Shown here: positions 53,502 to 61,929 of the stretch, piece after piece | Layout: the number at the start of each line of letters is the position of its first letter | Numbering within the stretch: position 1 is the stretch's first letter | Assembly (NCBI GenBank): GCA_044225825.1 | Contig: JBGAIB010000005.1 | Coordinates: forward strand, 432,709-496,708 | DNA length: 64,000 nt | Reading direction: 5' to 3' | Source: Bog-950 sp044225825 | Lineage (GTDB): Bacteria > Bacteroidota > Bacteroidia > Chitinophagales > LD1 | Program-made: the position numbers and the translations under genes | The notes under the pieces: generated by a model | Told to the model about the DNA's origin: nothing | Seen by the model: the letters and a program-made list of their open reading frames with translations, nothing else | Database searches by the model: none

Positions 53502-53893
53502 GGCTACGTGCTGCTTCATCGTCTTCCGGTTAACCGGAGGGAGGAAAGTCCGGACAACACAGGGCACCGCACCACCTAACGGGTGGCGTTGTGCCGAAAG
53601 GTACAAAAGAGAAAGTGCCACAGAGAATTACCGTCCGCCGTAAGGCGTGATAAGGGTGAAAATGTGGGGTAAGAGCCCACGGGTTGCATTGGTAACAGTG
53701 CAGCGGGGTAAACCTTGCGGGTTGAAAGCTCACGTATATCAACGGATGAGTGCGGCTCGCACAATTTTGCAGGGGGCAACCTTTGTGATACGTTGAGGGG
53801 TTGAGCGTTTCAGGCCACGTGCGAACGGGGCCGCAGAGAAATGATGAGGGTTTGTTGTGCGCAAGTGCAGCAAAAACAGAATCCGGCTTACAG
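53502..53893 (+). ncRNA. rnpB: RNase P RNA (type A)
   Basis: Catalytic RNA that trims tRNA 5' ends. Diagnostic conserved stretches are present in order: GAGGAAAGTCCGGACAACAC with GGGCA (CR-I), an AAGGTACAAAAGAG-type P10/11 area, GTAAACC at 53708-53714, and the 3' block AGAGAAATGATGAGGG ... ACAGAATCCGGCTTAC (CR-V) that pairs with the 5' region. About 390 nt. Both ends are approximate. Open frames on the opposite strand are chance. Confidence 0.93.
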
Positions 53894-53927
53894 GCAGGTA
53901 GCTATTTTTAAATAACAATTGCCGGCA

Positions 53928-54134
53928 ATGGCACTAACAAACAAAAACAACAGCGCCGGTAATTTGCAGAACAGCAGTTTCAGATGTCCGTACTGCGGCA
54001 CCCTATCAACCATAATATGAGTGCATGGGCACGGACAATGCGACCGCTGTAAAATAAATGTAGATGAATGTTGCCGTGGAGAAGATGCGGCATGCCGGCT
54101 GGACACCGGCGAAACGAATACAAGTACACATTAA
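53928..54134 (+). pseudogene. Tiny zinc-ribbon protein gene with an in-frame TGA
   Basis: From ATG 53928 the frame gives 30 residues including RCPYCGTLSTII, then TGA at 54018-54020. The same frame continues without break as VHGHGQCDRCKINVDECC ... to TAA at 54132. The first part supplies CPYC and the second CDRC, the two halves of one zinc ribbon, plus a CC pair. So the TGA splits a single 68-residue protein. TGA is an ordinary stop elsewhere in this genome. A TGG (Trp) to TGA mutation or a sequencing error is the simplest reading; programmed readthrough is possible. It lies between rnpB and the NtrC-type regulator. Confidence 0.6.
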
Positions 54135-54187
54135 CCCAATGGCAGGCCTTACTTTACCCGGGTAATACCTGCCTATAAAAACAACAC

Positions 54188-55543
54188 ATGGCTACAATTC
54201 TTATTGCCGATGACGAAAAGAGCATCCGGAAAACACTGCGTGAAATTCTGGAATACGAGAGCTACAAAGTAGATGAAGCAGTAGACGGTGCACAAGCTTT
54301 TGAAATGCTGCGCGATGGTGATTACGACTGCGCCCTTTTGGACATTAAAATGCCCAAGATGGATGGCATGGAAGTGCTTGAAAAAATAAAAGCTACCGAC
54401 TGCGAAACCCCGATTATAATGATCAGCGGGCACGGCACCGTTGAAAACGCCGTAGAGGCCACTAAAAAAGGTGCGTACGATTTTATACAGAAGCCACCTG
54501 ATTTGAACCGCCTGCTGGTTACCGTACGCAACGCGCTGGAAAAATCTACACTGGTTACTGAAACCAAGGTACTGCGCCGCAAAGTGGGTAAGACCCGCGA
54601 GATAATCGGCGATTCACCCGCTATTCAAAAAATCAAGGACACCATCGACCGCGTGGCACCTACCGAAGCCCGTGTATTGATTACCGGCGAAAACGGTACC
54701 GGTAAGGAACTGGTGGCCCGCTGGATACATGAGAAAAGCAACCGCCGCAACGGACCGCTGATTGAAGTGAACTGCGCCGCTATACCCACCGAACTGATAG
54801 AGAGCGAATTGTTCGGACACGAGAAAGGTGCCTTTACCTCAGCTATTAAACAACGTATAGGCAAGTTTGAAGCTGCTAACAGCGGCACCCTGTTTTTGGA
54901 TGAAGTAGGCGATATGAGCCTTAGTGCACAAGCTAAAGTGCTGCGCGCCCTGCAGGAAAACCGCATTACCCGCGTTGGCGGCGACCGCGATATTCCGGTG
55001 GATGTGCGTGTAGTAGCGGCTACTAATAAGGACCTGCTGAAAGAAGTAGAAGAAGGCCGCTTCCGCGTTGACTTATACCATCGCTTAAGTGTGATCCTTA
55101 TTCACGTGCCATCGCTGAACGAACGTGGCGATGATGTACCTTTACTGGCCGAGAAGTTTGTGAAGGAAGTTTGCGAAGATTACGGCATCCCTAAAAAAGT
55201 AATTACACCTAAAGCGTTAGAAGAGTTGAAGGTTATGCGCTGGGAGGGTAACATCCGCGAACTGCGCAACGTAATGGAGCGCCTGGTAATTCTGGCCGAC
55301 CAGAAGATAACGGAAAACGAAGTGAAGAACTTTGTAACCAACACACAGGCTAAGGACACCCCTACCGATTTGTTTGAGGCTTTCGATAAATTTCAGGACT
55401 TCAAAGAGCATATCGAGAAGTTGTTTATTGAGCACAAACTGAAAAAATACGGTTGGAACGTTTCGAAAACAGCCGAGGTGCTGGATATACAACGAAGTCA
55501 CTTATATAACAAGATTGAAAAATACGACTTACGTCGTCAGTAA
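54188..55543 (+). CDS. Sigma-54-dependent response regulator (NtrC family)
   Basis: 451 residues. Receiver domain 1-120 with acidic pocket Asp8/Asp9, phosphoacceptor Asp52 (LLDIKMP) and Lys102. AAA+ domain with Walker A GENGTGKE (167-174), the sigma-54-contact loop as GAFTSA (214-219, instead of GAFTGA) and Walker B TLFLDEVGDM (234-243). C-terminal Fis-type HTH (NVSKTAEVLDIQRSHLYNKI). It activates sigma-54 promoters after phosphorylation; no sensor kinase gene is adjacent. Single-gene unit with its own terminator. Confidence 0.96.
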   Translation: MATILIADDEKSIRKTLREILEYESYKVDEAVDGAQAFEMLRDGDYDCALLDIKMPKMDGMEVLEKIKATDCETPIIMISGHGTVENAVEATKKGAYDFIQKPPDLNRLLVTVRNALEKSTLVTETKVLRRKVGKTREIIGDSPAIQKIKDTIDRVAPTEARVLITGENGTGKELVARWIHEKSNRRNGPLIEVNCAAIPTELIESELFGHEKGAFTSAIKQRIGKFEAANSGTLFLDEVGDMSLSAQAKVLRALQENRITRVGGDRDIPVDVRVVAATNKDLLKEVEEGRFRVDLYHRLSVILIHVPSLNERGDDVPLLAEKFVKEVCEDYGIPKKVITPKALEELKVMRWEGNIRELRNVMERLVILADQKITENEVKNFVTNTQAKDTPTDLFEAFDKFQDFKEHIEKLFIEHKLKKYGWNVSKTAEVLDIQRSHLYNKIEKYDLRRQ

Positions 55544-55547
55544 AAAG

Positions 55548-55575
55548 AGAAAGGCCCGCAAGGGCCTTTTTTATT
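55548..55575 (+). terminator. Terminator of the NtrC-type regulator gene
   Basis: AAAGGCCC-gcaa-GGGCCTTT followed by a T-run, 7 bp after the stop. Confidence 0.9.
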
Positions 55576-55754
55576 GCCCCGTAGATGCATCAAGCTTTGT
55601 TCAAATACAAAAGCCGGCAGGGCCGGATTGCAACTTGAAAGCAGCGGGTGTAAAAAAAATAAATCAAAAACCGGGCAATAAGGCTTTAAGGCCCGCCGTT
55701 AGTTAACAAATCCCCCCATCATGAATTCAGCCCTACGCCACCAAAACCACACCC

Positions 55755-56450
55755 ATGAATGCAATCAGATGGCTGGCAATTATGCCGGTGGCACTGGCTT
55801 TCCCCTACCTTTTGCAGGCACAGAAAAACGATACTGCCGCAACTTTTAAAAGGCCCTTTGTAGAGCGTATGAGTGGCACCTTTTCGCTGGGTGTCAGGAA
55901 TGATTACAACCTGTTTACCGATGCGCCGAAATCCTTCGGCGTTGGTATGGGTGGTTCGATGCGCCTGCAACTGCTAAACCGGTTGAATACTGAGTGGTTT
56001 GCCGATTATGTATCCAGCAATTTATATGCAGGCAGGGCACACCGCGTAGATGCGCACATTGGCTGGAATGTGATGTTCTACATTTTGGATCCGAAGGGGT
56101 TCAAGCGAAAGCTGACGCCCTTTATTGCAGCCGGCCACTGCTTTGACTATACCAGCATTCGGGTGAACGGGGAGAACGGTGCTCATAAAGCCAAGTGGAG
56201 TTCGGCGGTACAAATGAGTCTGGGCTGCCATTACAACATCACGCCCCAGTTTGATATTTCTCTCTCTACGTTATACGACCTGCACTTAGGTAATGATGTG
56301 GACAGTGAACTGAATAAAGATGGTTCGGTTACTATAGAGGAATATAAAAACGCCGGATTTGAAGGACATATTATGGTAATACTTAGTGCACACTATAAAT
56401 TCTTAAAGTTATGGACACCCAAAAAATCATCGCGCTCATTCTGGGCCTAG
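55755..56450 (+). CDS. Outer-membrane beta-barrel protein
   Basis: 231 residues; N-terminal signal-like stretch (IRWLAIMPVALAFPYLLQAQ). Beta-barrel-like strands follow (SGTFSLGVRNDYNLFT, FGVGMGGSMRLQLLNRLNTE, WNVMFYILDP). The last third has ISLSTLYDLHLGNDVDSE and a final strand (HIMVILSAHYKFLKLW). Function unknown. Its 3' end overlaps the next gene by 40 bp, so the pair is co-transcribed and probably coupled. Confidence 0.7.
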   Translation: MNAIRWLAIMPVALAFPYLLQAQKNDTAATFKRPFVERMSGTFSLGVRNDYNLFTDAPKSFGVGMGGSMRLQLLNRLNTEWFADYVSSNLYAGRAHRVDAHIGWNVMFYILDPKGFKRKLTPFIAAGHCFDYTSIRVNGENGAHKAKWSSAVQMSLGCHYNITPQFDISLSTLYDLHLGNDVDSELNKDGSVTIEEYKNAGFEGHIMVILSAHYKFLKLWTPKKSSRSFWA

Positions 56451-57055
56451 TAGTTATAAATACAGCCATGGGGCAAACCATCATCGAGGATCGCACCGGC
56501 TTTGTACGTACGGAAGGAAATATTGCAGCAGGTTATTTGTTTAGTCAAAAACAACCCGCAGCGTATATAGTGGGCGATGCCGAGTTATTTGTAAAAAATC
56601 AGATTGCTATAGCGGGCAATGCCTGGTTTTTTGTGCCGGTTAGCCGTAAAAAAACCGGACTAAAAGCCAACCATGCCATTACCTGGGGCTTTAACTATCA
56701 CTTTACCAAAAAGGGCAGGTTCGATCCTTATGTGGGCCTTACACCCGGTTTATCTATTGTGCGGGTTGCCTATACGGATGGAGAGGGTAATCTAAAGAAA
56801 ACGCCCTATGGGATGGTGCCCTTATTCTCTGCTTCGGTGGGGTTTAACTACTACGTAGGCTCCATCTTTAATTTCTTCTTTAAAGCACAGGGTGTGTGCG
56901 GCGAATTCGCGGGCAGTGCACCCTACCGAACACCGCTTTATGAATTGAAATTGACGGCAGGGTTGGGATTGAATGCTCGATTTTGGAAACCGGGGGCAAT
57001 AAAGCGAGAATTGACCAAGCGAGGTTTAAATGCTTCCGATTACCTGATTGATTAA
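56411..57055 (+). CDS. Outer-membrane beta-barrel protein, paired with the previous gene
   Basis: 214 residues, signal peptide MDTQKIIALILGLVVINTAMGQ. Barrel-like strands (EGNIAAGYLFSQKQ, HAITWGFNYHFTKKG, PYVGLTPGLSIVRVAY, SVGFNYYVGSIFNFFFKAQG). Similar overall plan to the upstream gene but no strong identity. The 40-bp overlap in another frame is unusual for Bacteroidota; the upstream C-terminus (WTPKKSSRSFWA) is the part read in both frames. Confidence 0.7.
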   Translation: MDTQKIIALILGLVVINTAMGQTIIEDRTGFVRTEGNIAAGYLFSQKQPAAYIVGDAELFVKNQIAIAGNAWFFVPVSRKKTGLKANHAITWGFNYHFTKKGRFDPYVGLTPGLSIVRVAYTDGEGNLKKTPYGMVPLFSASVGFNYYVGSIFNFFFKAQGVCGEFAGSAPYRTPLYELKLTAGLGLNARFWKPGAIKRELTKRGLNASDYLID

Positions 57056-57058
57056 ACA

Positions 57059-57082
57059 AGAAAGGCCCCGACGGGCCTTTCT
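57059..57082 (+). terminator. Terminator of the beta-barrel pair
   Basis: GAAAGGCCC-cgac-GGGCCTTTC with T-rich tail, 4 bp after the stop; it could also act on the minus strand for the oxidoreductase gene. Confidence 0.85.
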
Positions 57083-57139
57083 TCATTCGTATGTAGATAG
57101 TACGGTGTTTTGTTGCAATAGCATAAGTGCGCTCTTACT

Positions 57140-57718
57140 TCATTTCAATTGTTTGCCCGATTGCTCAACTTTTTGCAGGCATGCGTTGCGGAATTCATCG
57201 GTTGATTTGCGGATTGGACCTACGTAGGTTGTACGCTGCACGTTTACGCCACAAAAACCGAGGATGGACTTTTTGAGCTGATTAACGCTGGGGGCTCCAA
57301 AGGCCAACCAATAATACCAGCGGGGTTGATCGAGCGTTGTAATGATATGCGCTGTTTTGCCTGCTAAAAGTTTATCCCACCAAACCGAGTTCTCGCGATA
57401 CTTAAAAGCCATGCCGGGCAAAAACAGGCGGTCGATAAACCCTTTGGTTAAAGCAGGCAGCCCGCCCCACCATACCGGGTGCACCCATACCTGATGATCG
57501 GCCCAGAGGATGGTTTCCCAGGCTTTTAATAAATCCGGTTCCAACTCGGTGCGTTTACGAAAACCGTGTTGCAGGTTTGGGTTAAACTGTAAGTCGGCAA
57601 CAATAATTTGGCGCACTTCGGCTCCGGCGGCTACAGCACCCTTTACATAAGCATTGGCTAAAGCGGCATTAAAACTTTCGGTATCGGGATGGGCCATTAG
57701 AACCACTATCTTCTTCAT
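57140..57718 (-). CDS. NAD(P)H-dependent oxidoreductase (flavodoxin-like quinone reductase)
   Basis: About 192 residues from the ATG at 57716-57718 (MKKIVVLMAHPDTESFNAAL). Flavodoxin-like fold with FMN/FAD-binding HPDTESFNAAL, the family hallmark VWVHPVWWGGLPALTKGFID, and IITTLDQPRWYY. KefF/MdaB/NQO-type proteins reduce quinones by two electrons or regulate K+ efflux. Here it follows a Crp-type regulator gene by 73 bp and is likely its co-transcribed target. Confidence 0.9.
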   Translation of the reverse strand: MKKIVVLMAHPDTESFNAALANAYVKGAVAAGAEVRQIIVADLQFNPNLQHGFRKRTELEPDLLKAWETILWADHQVWVHPVWWGGLPALTKGFIDRLFLPGMAFKYRENSVWWDKLLAGKTAHIITTLDQPRWYYWLAFGAPSVNQLKKSILGFCGVNVQRTTYVGPIRKSTDEFRNACLQKVEQSGKQLK

Positions 57719-57791
57719 GTTGCTTGCTTTTAAATTACAACACAAAGGAAGGCGGACAGCCTCGCTTAAAAATTGACAAATGTTACAATCG

Positions 57792-58373
57792 CTATTTGTT
57801 AGCTACTTTTTTGCGAAGGCGGCTAAGGCTCTCGCGCTCCATTCCTAAATAAGAGGCGATATGATAAAGTGGAACCCGTTCAAACAAATACGGTTCGGTT
57901 TCCAGCAACTGCCGGTAGCGTTGCTCGCCATCCAAAAACAGGAGGCTTTCCATGCGCTGGGCAACAATCTTATACGACTCCTCGGCCATCAGGCGCCCAA
58001 AACGTTCCCAGTTTTTTGACTTGTTATACGCCTCCAGCACTACGGGCAGGCTAAAGCAAACAGTTTCCGAATCCTCCAGCGCCTGAATAAAATAACGGCT
58101 GGGGGCGCCTTTTAAAAAGCTATCGTATTCCACTACAAACTGGTTTTCGAAATAGAAGCAGGTATTGATTTCCTTGCCATCCTGTATGTAATAGGTTCTG
58201 AAGGAACCCTTGTTTACAAAGCCAACTTCTTTACAAGTAGTGCCCTCTGCCACAAAAAACTCGCGGGCTTTATACTGCCTGGTTTTTAACCAGGGCAAAA
58301 AGAAGGCACAGTCCTCCTCGGTTATAAAAGGGATGTTCCTAAGCCAGCCTTTAAATTGTTCCAGTTGCTCCAT
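57792..58373 (-). CDS. Crp/Fnr-family transcriptional regulator
   Basis: 193 residues. Cyclic-nucleotide-binding-like beta-roll (about 20-120: FFVAEGTTCKEVGFVNKGSF, GKEINTCFYFENQFV) followed by a C-terminal helix-turn-helix (LYHIASYLGMERESLSRLRK). The ligand pocket lacks the classical cAMP-binding RxS motif, as in many Bacteroidota Crp-like regulators. Probably controls the quinone reductase gene just downstream, in response to redox or quinone stress by analogy. Confidence 0.88.
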   Translation of the reverse strand: MEQLEQFKGWLRNIPFITEEDCAFFLPWLKTRQYKAREFFVAEGTTCKEVGFVNKGSFRTYYIQDGKEINTCFYFENQFVVEYDSFLKGAPSRYFIQALEDSETVCFSLPVVLEAYNKSKNWERFGRLMAEESYKIVAQRMESLLFLDGEQRYRQLLETEPYLFERVPLYHIASYLGMERESLSRLRKKVANK

Positions 58374-58575
58374 ATGCGATAATTATTCGAACCTTTATTG
58401 GCGGGTACGAATACCGCCCAAGTTATTATTTAGGCGGGTATGTGTATATGACGAGCGTAAGGAGGGCGCATTTAGCCGGGTAAAAGCAGGGTTTCGAAAA
58501 AAATTTTTGCGGGCTCTTGTCGAAAAAGAAAAAGCGGATATATTTGCAGTCCCTTTGCGAAAAGGGTGGATTACT

Positions 58576-58649
58576 GGATCGGTAGTTCAGTTGGTTAGAA
58601 TGCCGCCCTGTCACGGCGGAGGTCGCGGGTTCGAGTCCCGTCCGGTCCG
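58576..58649 (+). tRNA. tRNA-Asp (GTC)
   Basis: Acceptor GGATCGG/CCGGTCC, anticodon stem CCGCC/GGCGG with loop CTGTCAC (anticodon GTC), T-loop GTTCGAGTC, discriminator G. CCA not encoded. Its 3' end lies beside an integrase-bearing region and is a candidate attachment site. Confidence 0.97.
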
Positions 58650-58660
58650 CTCTTAATGTC

Positions 58661-58694
58661 ACGAAAGCCTTGCTGGGCAAGGCTTTCGTCATTT
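58661..58694 (+). terminator. Terminator after tRNA-Asp
   Basis: Perfect 13-bp stem ACGAAAGCCTTGC-tgg-GCAAGGCTTTCGT followed by CATTTT. Confidence 0.85.
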
Positions 58695-58705
58695 TAGGGG
58701 TAGAG

Positions 58706-58729
58706 TTACGTGCACTATTTACGTACACT
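58706..58729 (+). repeat. Short direct repeat near the element's left end
   Basis: TTACGTGCACT (58706-58716) and TTACGTACACT (58719-58729) are spaced 13 bp apart. They are possible recombinase or Xis arm sites; function not shown. Confidence 0.35.
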
Positions 58730-58810
58730 CTCAAAAAATAATCTTCCAGCAAACTCGACACCTTCTTCCCTGTTCTGCTATAATGCTTATAACAAAACGC
58801 AGGAAGAATC

Positions 58811-59140
58811 ATGGCAGACAGCATCAGGGTAATCGGTATTGAGCTACCCGCATTAGAAGAACTTCTAAGGTCAATCGTACGGCATGAGATGGTCGAGGTA
58901 CGAGAGGAGATAAAGCAGACCTTAATCTCGAAACAAGAATCTCTCCTACAAGAAGAACGCCTTTATACAGAAGATGTGGCGAAAGCACTTCGTGTCACGC
59001 GCCATACGGTGCTAAACTATCGGAATAAAGGCGAACTGCCCGAACCCCAATTCGATATTTCAAACCGACCTTATTGGACACCCGACCAATTGGAACGACT
59101 GTTCAGGCTCAGAGGAATAAAAACAAAGTTCCCTGTCTGA
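58811..59140 (+). CDS. Helix-turn-helix protein, possible excisionase
   Basis: 109 residues. A coiled-coil-like N-terminal half (about 10-50) precedes an AlpA/MerR-like HTH (LYTEDVAKALRVTRHTVLNY ... GELPEPQFDISNRPYWTPDQ, about 52-95). This layout is common for small DNA-binding proteins encoded beside tyrosine recombinases in Bacteroidota elements, where they regulate or direct excision. It ends 60 bp upstream of the recombinase gene in the same orientation. Confidence 0.8.
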   Translation: MADSIRVIGIELPALEELLRSIVRHEMVEVREEIKQTLISKQESLLQEERLYTEDVAKALRVTRHTVLNYRNKGELPEPQFDISNRPYWTPDQLERLFRLRGIKTKFPV

Positions 59141-59200
59141 CAGACAGAATTCCCTTGTAAACCCTGCCGCTACATTGCGATTTAATAAAGCCAAACAGTA

Positions 59201-60490
59201 ATGAGAGAGATAAAACGATACGTCCGGTACTACATTGAAAAGCGAAACTCCTGGAGTGACCAAAGTAAACAGAGACCACGAAATGTATTGCTGATGTTCA
59301 ACTACAATGGCAAGCGTTTACATACGCTCACCGGGGTTAAGGTCGCGGAATGTGATTGGAGCAGCGATAAGCAACGTGTGAAACTAAATGTGAAACGTGC
59401 TAACGAAGTGAACTCCTACCTGGATTTACTCGAACAGAAGATTAACGACATCTACTACGGAGCACTTGCCAAAGGAATTATTCTAAACAACAATCTAATA
59501 CTTAAAGAAATGAACAAAGACAAACAAACAGAAAGAGCACTGCTCCTCGGAGAGTGGAAGAAGTATCTGGACATCCAGAAACTCAAGATTAAGAAAGGTA
59601 GCCATGAAGCGCTGACACATTCCTTTGAGCACTTCGAAAGATTTGCCAAAGGTAAGCACCTTGAGTTCGATGACATAAATGCCGAACTGTTGTCGAAATA
59701 TGCGGCTTACCTGTTCGGTCTAAAGCATGCAGACAACACTGTGCATAAGCACATCAAGAGGTTGAGGGCATTTATGACTTATGCGAAGAAGGCAGGCCTG
59801 CATACCAATGAGCGATACAGAGATTTTAATGTATCGGAGAAAGTTGGCAGGATTTTCTTCCTTGATTGGGAGGACATAAAGAAGCTGATGCAATACCATC
59901 CGCAAGATGAGATAGAGAGCAAGGTTCTTTCGAATTTCTTGTTCGCATGTTTTTCAGGTATGCGCTTTAGCGACTATCACTCGTTAAAACGCAGCGAGGT
60001 GACAAAGATGAACTTCACCGGGGTGAAAAAAGATTATTGGTCAGCTACTATTCTTCAGGTGAAGACAAACAAGGTTACTAAAGTGCCTATGCTACCGGAA
60101 GCATTGGAGATTATCGAAAAGAATAAAGATGTAGAGGCCGAGTATGCTCTTCCACGAGTTAATCTGCAACAGATTAACGAGCACATCAAGAAAATTGCCG
60201 AGAAGGCCGGAATCAAGTCGCTGTGCCCGGAAGATACACACCGCAACGGTAAGCGAGAGACGAAGTATTACGAGAAGTGGGAAATGATTTGCAGCCATAC
60301 TGCCCGAAAGACATTCATCAGTTTGGCGGCAACGAAAGGCATACCAATCAATGTGGTAGCCGACATAGTCGGTCAGAACCCTAAGACAACCATGAAGCAT
60401 TATATGGGTGTGCTTGATAAGGATAAGTTCGATATATTATTGAAGCAGATGCAGTTTAAAAACTTCGATGGTGAAGATTCAAAAGAGTAA
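59201..60490 (+). CDS. Site-specific tyrosine recombinase (integrase)
   Basis: 429 residues. N-terminal arm-binding domain (about 1-100), SAM-like core-binding domain (about 115-205) and catalytic domain with Arg255 (FSGMRFSDYH), Lys near 288-291, His366 and Arg369 (CSHTARKTF), Gln392 in the second His position (VGQNPKTTM) and nucleophile Tyr401 (KHYMG). The Bacteroidota transposon/ICE-type layout fits an element integrase. Likely uses the tRNA-Asp 3' end nearby. Downstream stands a strong 14-bp hairpin. Confidence 0.94.
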   Translation: MREIKRYVRYYIEKRNSWSDQSKQRPRNVLLMFNYNGKRLHTLTGVKVAECDWSSDKQRVKLNVKRANEVNSYLDLLEQKINDIYYGALAKGIILNNNLILKEMNKDKQTERALLLGEWKKYLDIQKLKIKKGSHEALTHSFEHFERFAKGKHLEFDDINAELLSKYAAYLFGLKHADNTVHKHIKRLRAFMTYAKKAGLHTNERYRDFNVSEKVGRIFFLDWEDIKKLMQYHPQDEIESKVLSNFLFACFSGMRFSDYHSLKRSEVTKMNFTGVKKDYWSATILQVKTNKVTKVPMLPEALEIIEKNKDVEAEYALPRVNLQQINEHIKKIAEKAGIKSLCPEDTHRNGKRETKYYEKWEMICSHTARKTFISLAATKGIPINVVADIVGQNPKTTMKHYMGVLDKDKFDILLKQMQFKNFDGEDSKE

Positions 60491-60508
60491 ACTGCTTGTA
60501 GCTGAACG

Positions 60509-60547
60509 AAGAACCTGTGTTGAAATCAACACAGGTTCTTTCTTTAT
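60509..60547. terminator. Strong bidirectional terminator
   Basis: Perfect 14-bp stem AAGAACCTGTGTTG-aaat-CAACACAGGTTCTT with T-rich flank, between the convergent integrase and polymerase-like genes. Confidence 0.9.
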
Positions 60548-61929
60548 TGTAGTGTAACAACCGGCACCGGTAGCGACAATTCTTCAAACGACTGCTTGAT
60601 GGCTTGCTGAACAAACTCAGCGTGTTCTGGTAATACGATGAAGCTATCGTGAACGGTTAAGAACTGTACACCAGCACTCATCAGCTTTGGCGCAATCACT
60701 TTGTATACCATAGCCGATTCACTGCGCTGTAATAGGCATGCAATCAGTTTATAGGAATCGTTGCTCTTTGCGTACTTGAACCTCTTACCGGTAGGTCGTA
60801 TTACATCGCTCAGTAATGGTAATGTGTCGGTGTCTAACTTTTTAATGTGCTGAAACATATCATGCACGCTCGGAAAAGCTCTGTGAAAGTGTTCCCGAAA
60901 CCTGCTTTGTTCACCGAAAACACGTGTCCGGCTGAATAAAACGGCAGAGAAAAAAAGCTCCTTTACTTTATCTCGCGCAAGTTGGTCTTTTGGATTTTCA
61001 CCAATACTCTCAAGCAGAAATTCATACAGCCGGCCTTCAACGCACAATTTTCTATATAGAAGAAAGTCCGGTTTGCGCTCGTAATCTTCAATCAACGGAA
61101 TAATCGGTGTGAATTCTGGAAGGTGGGTAAGTATTAAATTCTTGCCCATAAAGACGGATGAGAAGAAGGGCTGCGAGTTCCGAATATCAAGTGTCACCAG
61201 TTCAGTATCAGGATTCGACTTAAATCGAAGCTGCCTTCTTGATTTCTTCGGCATCGAAGAGACCGGTGTGTGTAATCTTCTACCGAACGTATCCACTTTG
61301 AACCAATTCAGGTCACCGGTTAAGAATGCTTCTGCTTCGAGAACACATAAGTCCGACTCTATCGCTTTAGGAGAATGCAGGTCAGGCAACACCACTTCAT
61401 TACAACATTCGAGCATGTAACTATAAACTTGGTTGTCGTCAGATAACTCAGATGCACTCTCTTTACATTTCTTGGCGTACATATCTCTTGTTCGCAATAC
61501 AGACTTAATAGCTGCACGGTCAGTTATAACTTCACTCCTAAACGAATACGGAGATGAACCAAGCCAGCGATAAAGTTGAGCATGGCTACCGGGCAAATAC
61601 GACTTGCCTCCTATCTTGTTTACATGACAGTCTATAATACCTGCTTGTATCAGAGCATCCACATACAGTTTATAGTTGTCAGTGCATGTCCTTCGCAGGA
61701 GTTGCGAACTCACTGGAAAATAACCATCGAGGAAATTGGTACCGGTCTTTGATTTGCGTAACCTCTCATTTTTGAGGTAGCATAAAAAGAACTGGTGTAG
61801 TGTTACCCGAAGTCTGGCCGGATTGAGTGAGTATTCTTCTGCGATTGCTTCAACCGATTTAATCCAGGCTGGTATCCGTACTGATAGTGGCCGGCTTTGT
61901 TTTTCGTGCGGGTAAGTAAAGTTGTTCAT
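60544..61929 (-). CDS. Compact family-A-polymerase-like protein
   Basis: 461 residues; I recognise the palm/fingers of the family-A DNA polymerase / single-subunit RNA polymerase superfamily. Motif A: TLDIRNSQPFF with Asp248 and Ser252-Gln253. Motif B: ARDKVKELFFSAVLF with Arg319, Lys323 and Phe327, spaced like Arg754/Lys758/Phe762 of E. coli Pol I. A LLQRSESAMVYK segment (Gln401) resembles the Pol I Q-motif. Motif C: TVHDSFIV with His427-Asp428; HDS is as in T7 RNA polymerase, HDE being usual in Pol I. The GRRLHTPVSSMPKKSRR stretch before motif A also looks polymerase-like. The N-terminal about 190 residues hold a possible winged helix (about 65-120) and no exonuclease motif. It may replicate the element or act in defence; unproven. 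Confidence 0.6.
   Translation of the reverse strand: MNNFTYPHEKQSRPLSVRIPAWIKSVEAIAEEYSLNPARLRVTLHQFFLCYLKNERLRKSKTGTNFLDGYFPVSSQLLRRTCTDNYKLYVDALIQAGIIDCHVNKIGGKSYLPGSHAQLYRWLGSSPYSFRSEVITDRAAIKSVLRTRDMYAKKCKESASELSDDNQVYSYMLECCNEVVLPDLHSPKAIESDLCVLEAEAFLTGDLNWFKVDTFGRRLHTPVSSMPKKSRRQLRFKSNPDTELVTLDIRNSQPFFSSVFMGKNLILTHLPEFTPIIPLIEDYERKPDFLLYRKLCVEGRLYEFLLESIGENPKDQLARDKVKELFFSAVLFSRTRVFGEQSRFREHFHRAFPSVHDMFQHIKKLDTDTLPLLSDVIRPTGKRFKYAKSNDSYKLIACLLQRSESAMVYKVIAPKLMSAGVQFLTVHDSFIVLPEHAEFVQQAIKQSFEELSLPVPVVTLQ

Noticed and set aside
53530..53779. Two small minus-strand open frames
   Set aside because: They lie wholly inside RNase P RNA.
53928..54134. Selenocysteine insertion at the TGA
   Set aside because: No convincing SECIS stem at the required distance and no selenocysteine genes in the window; a nonsense mutation or error is simpler.
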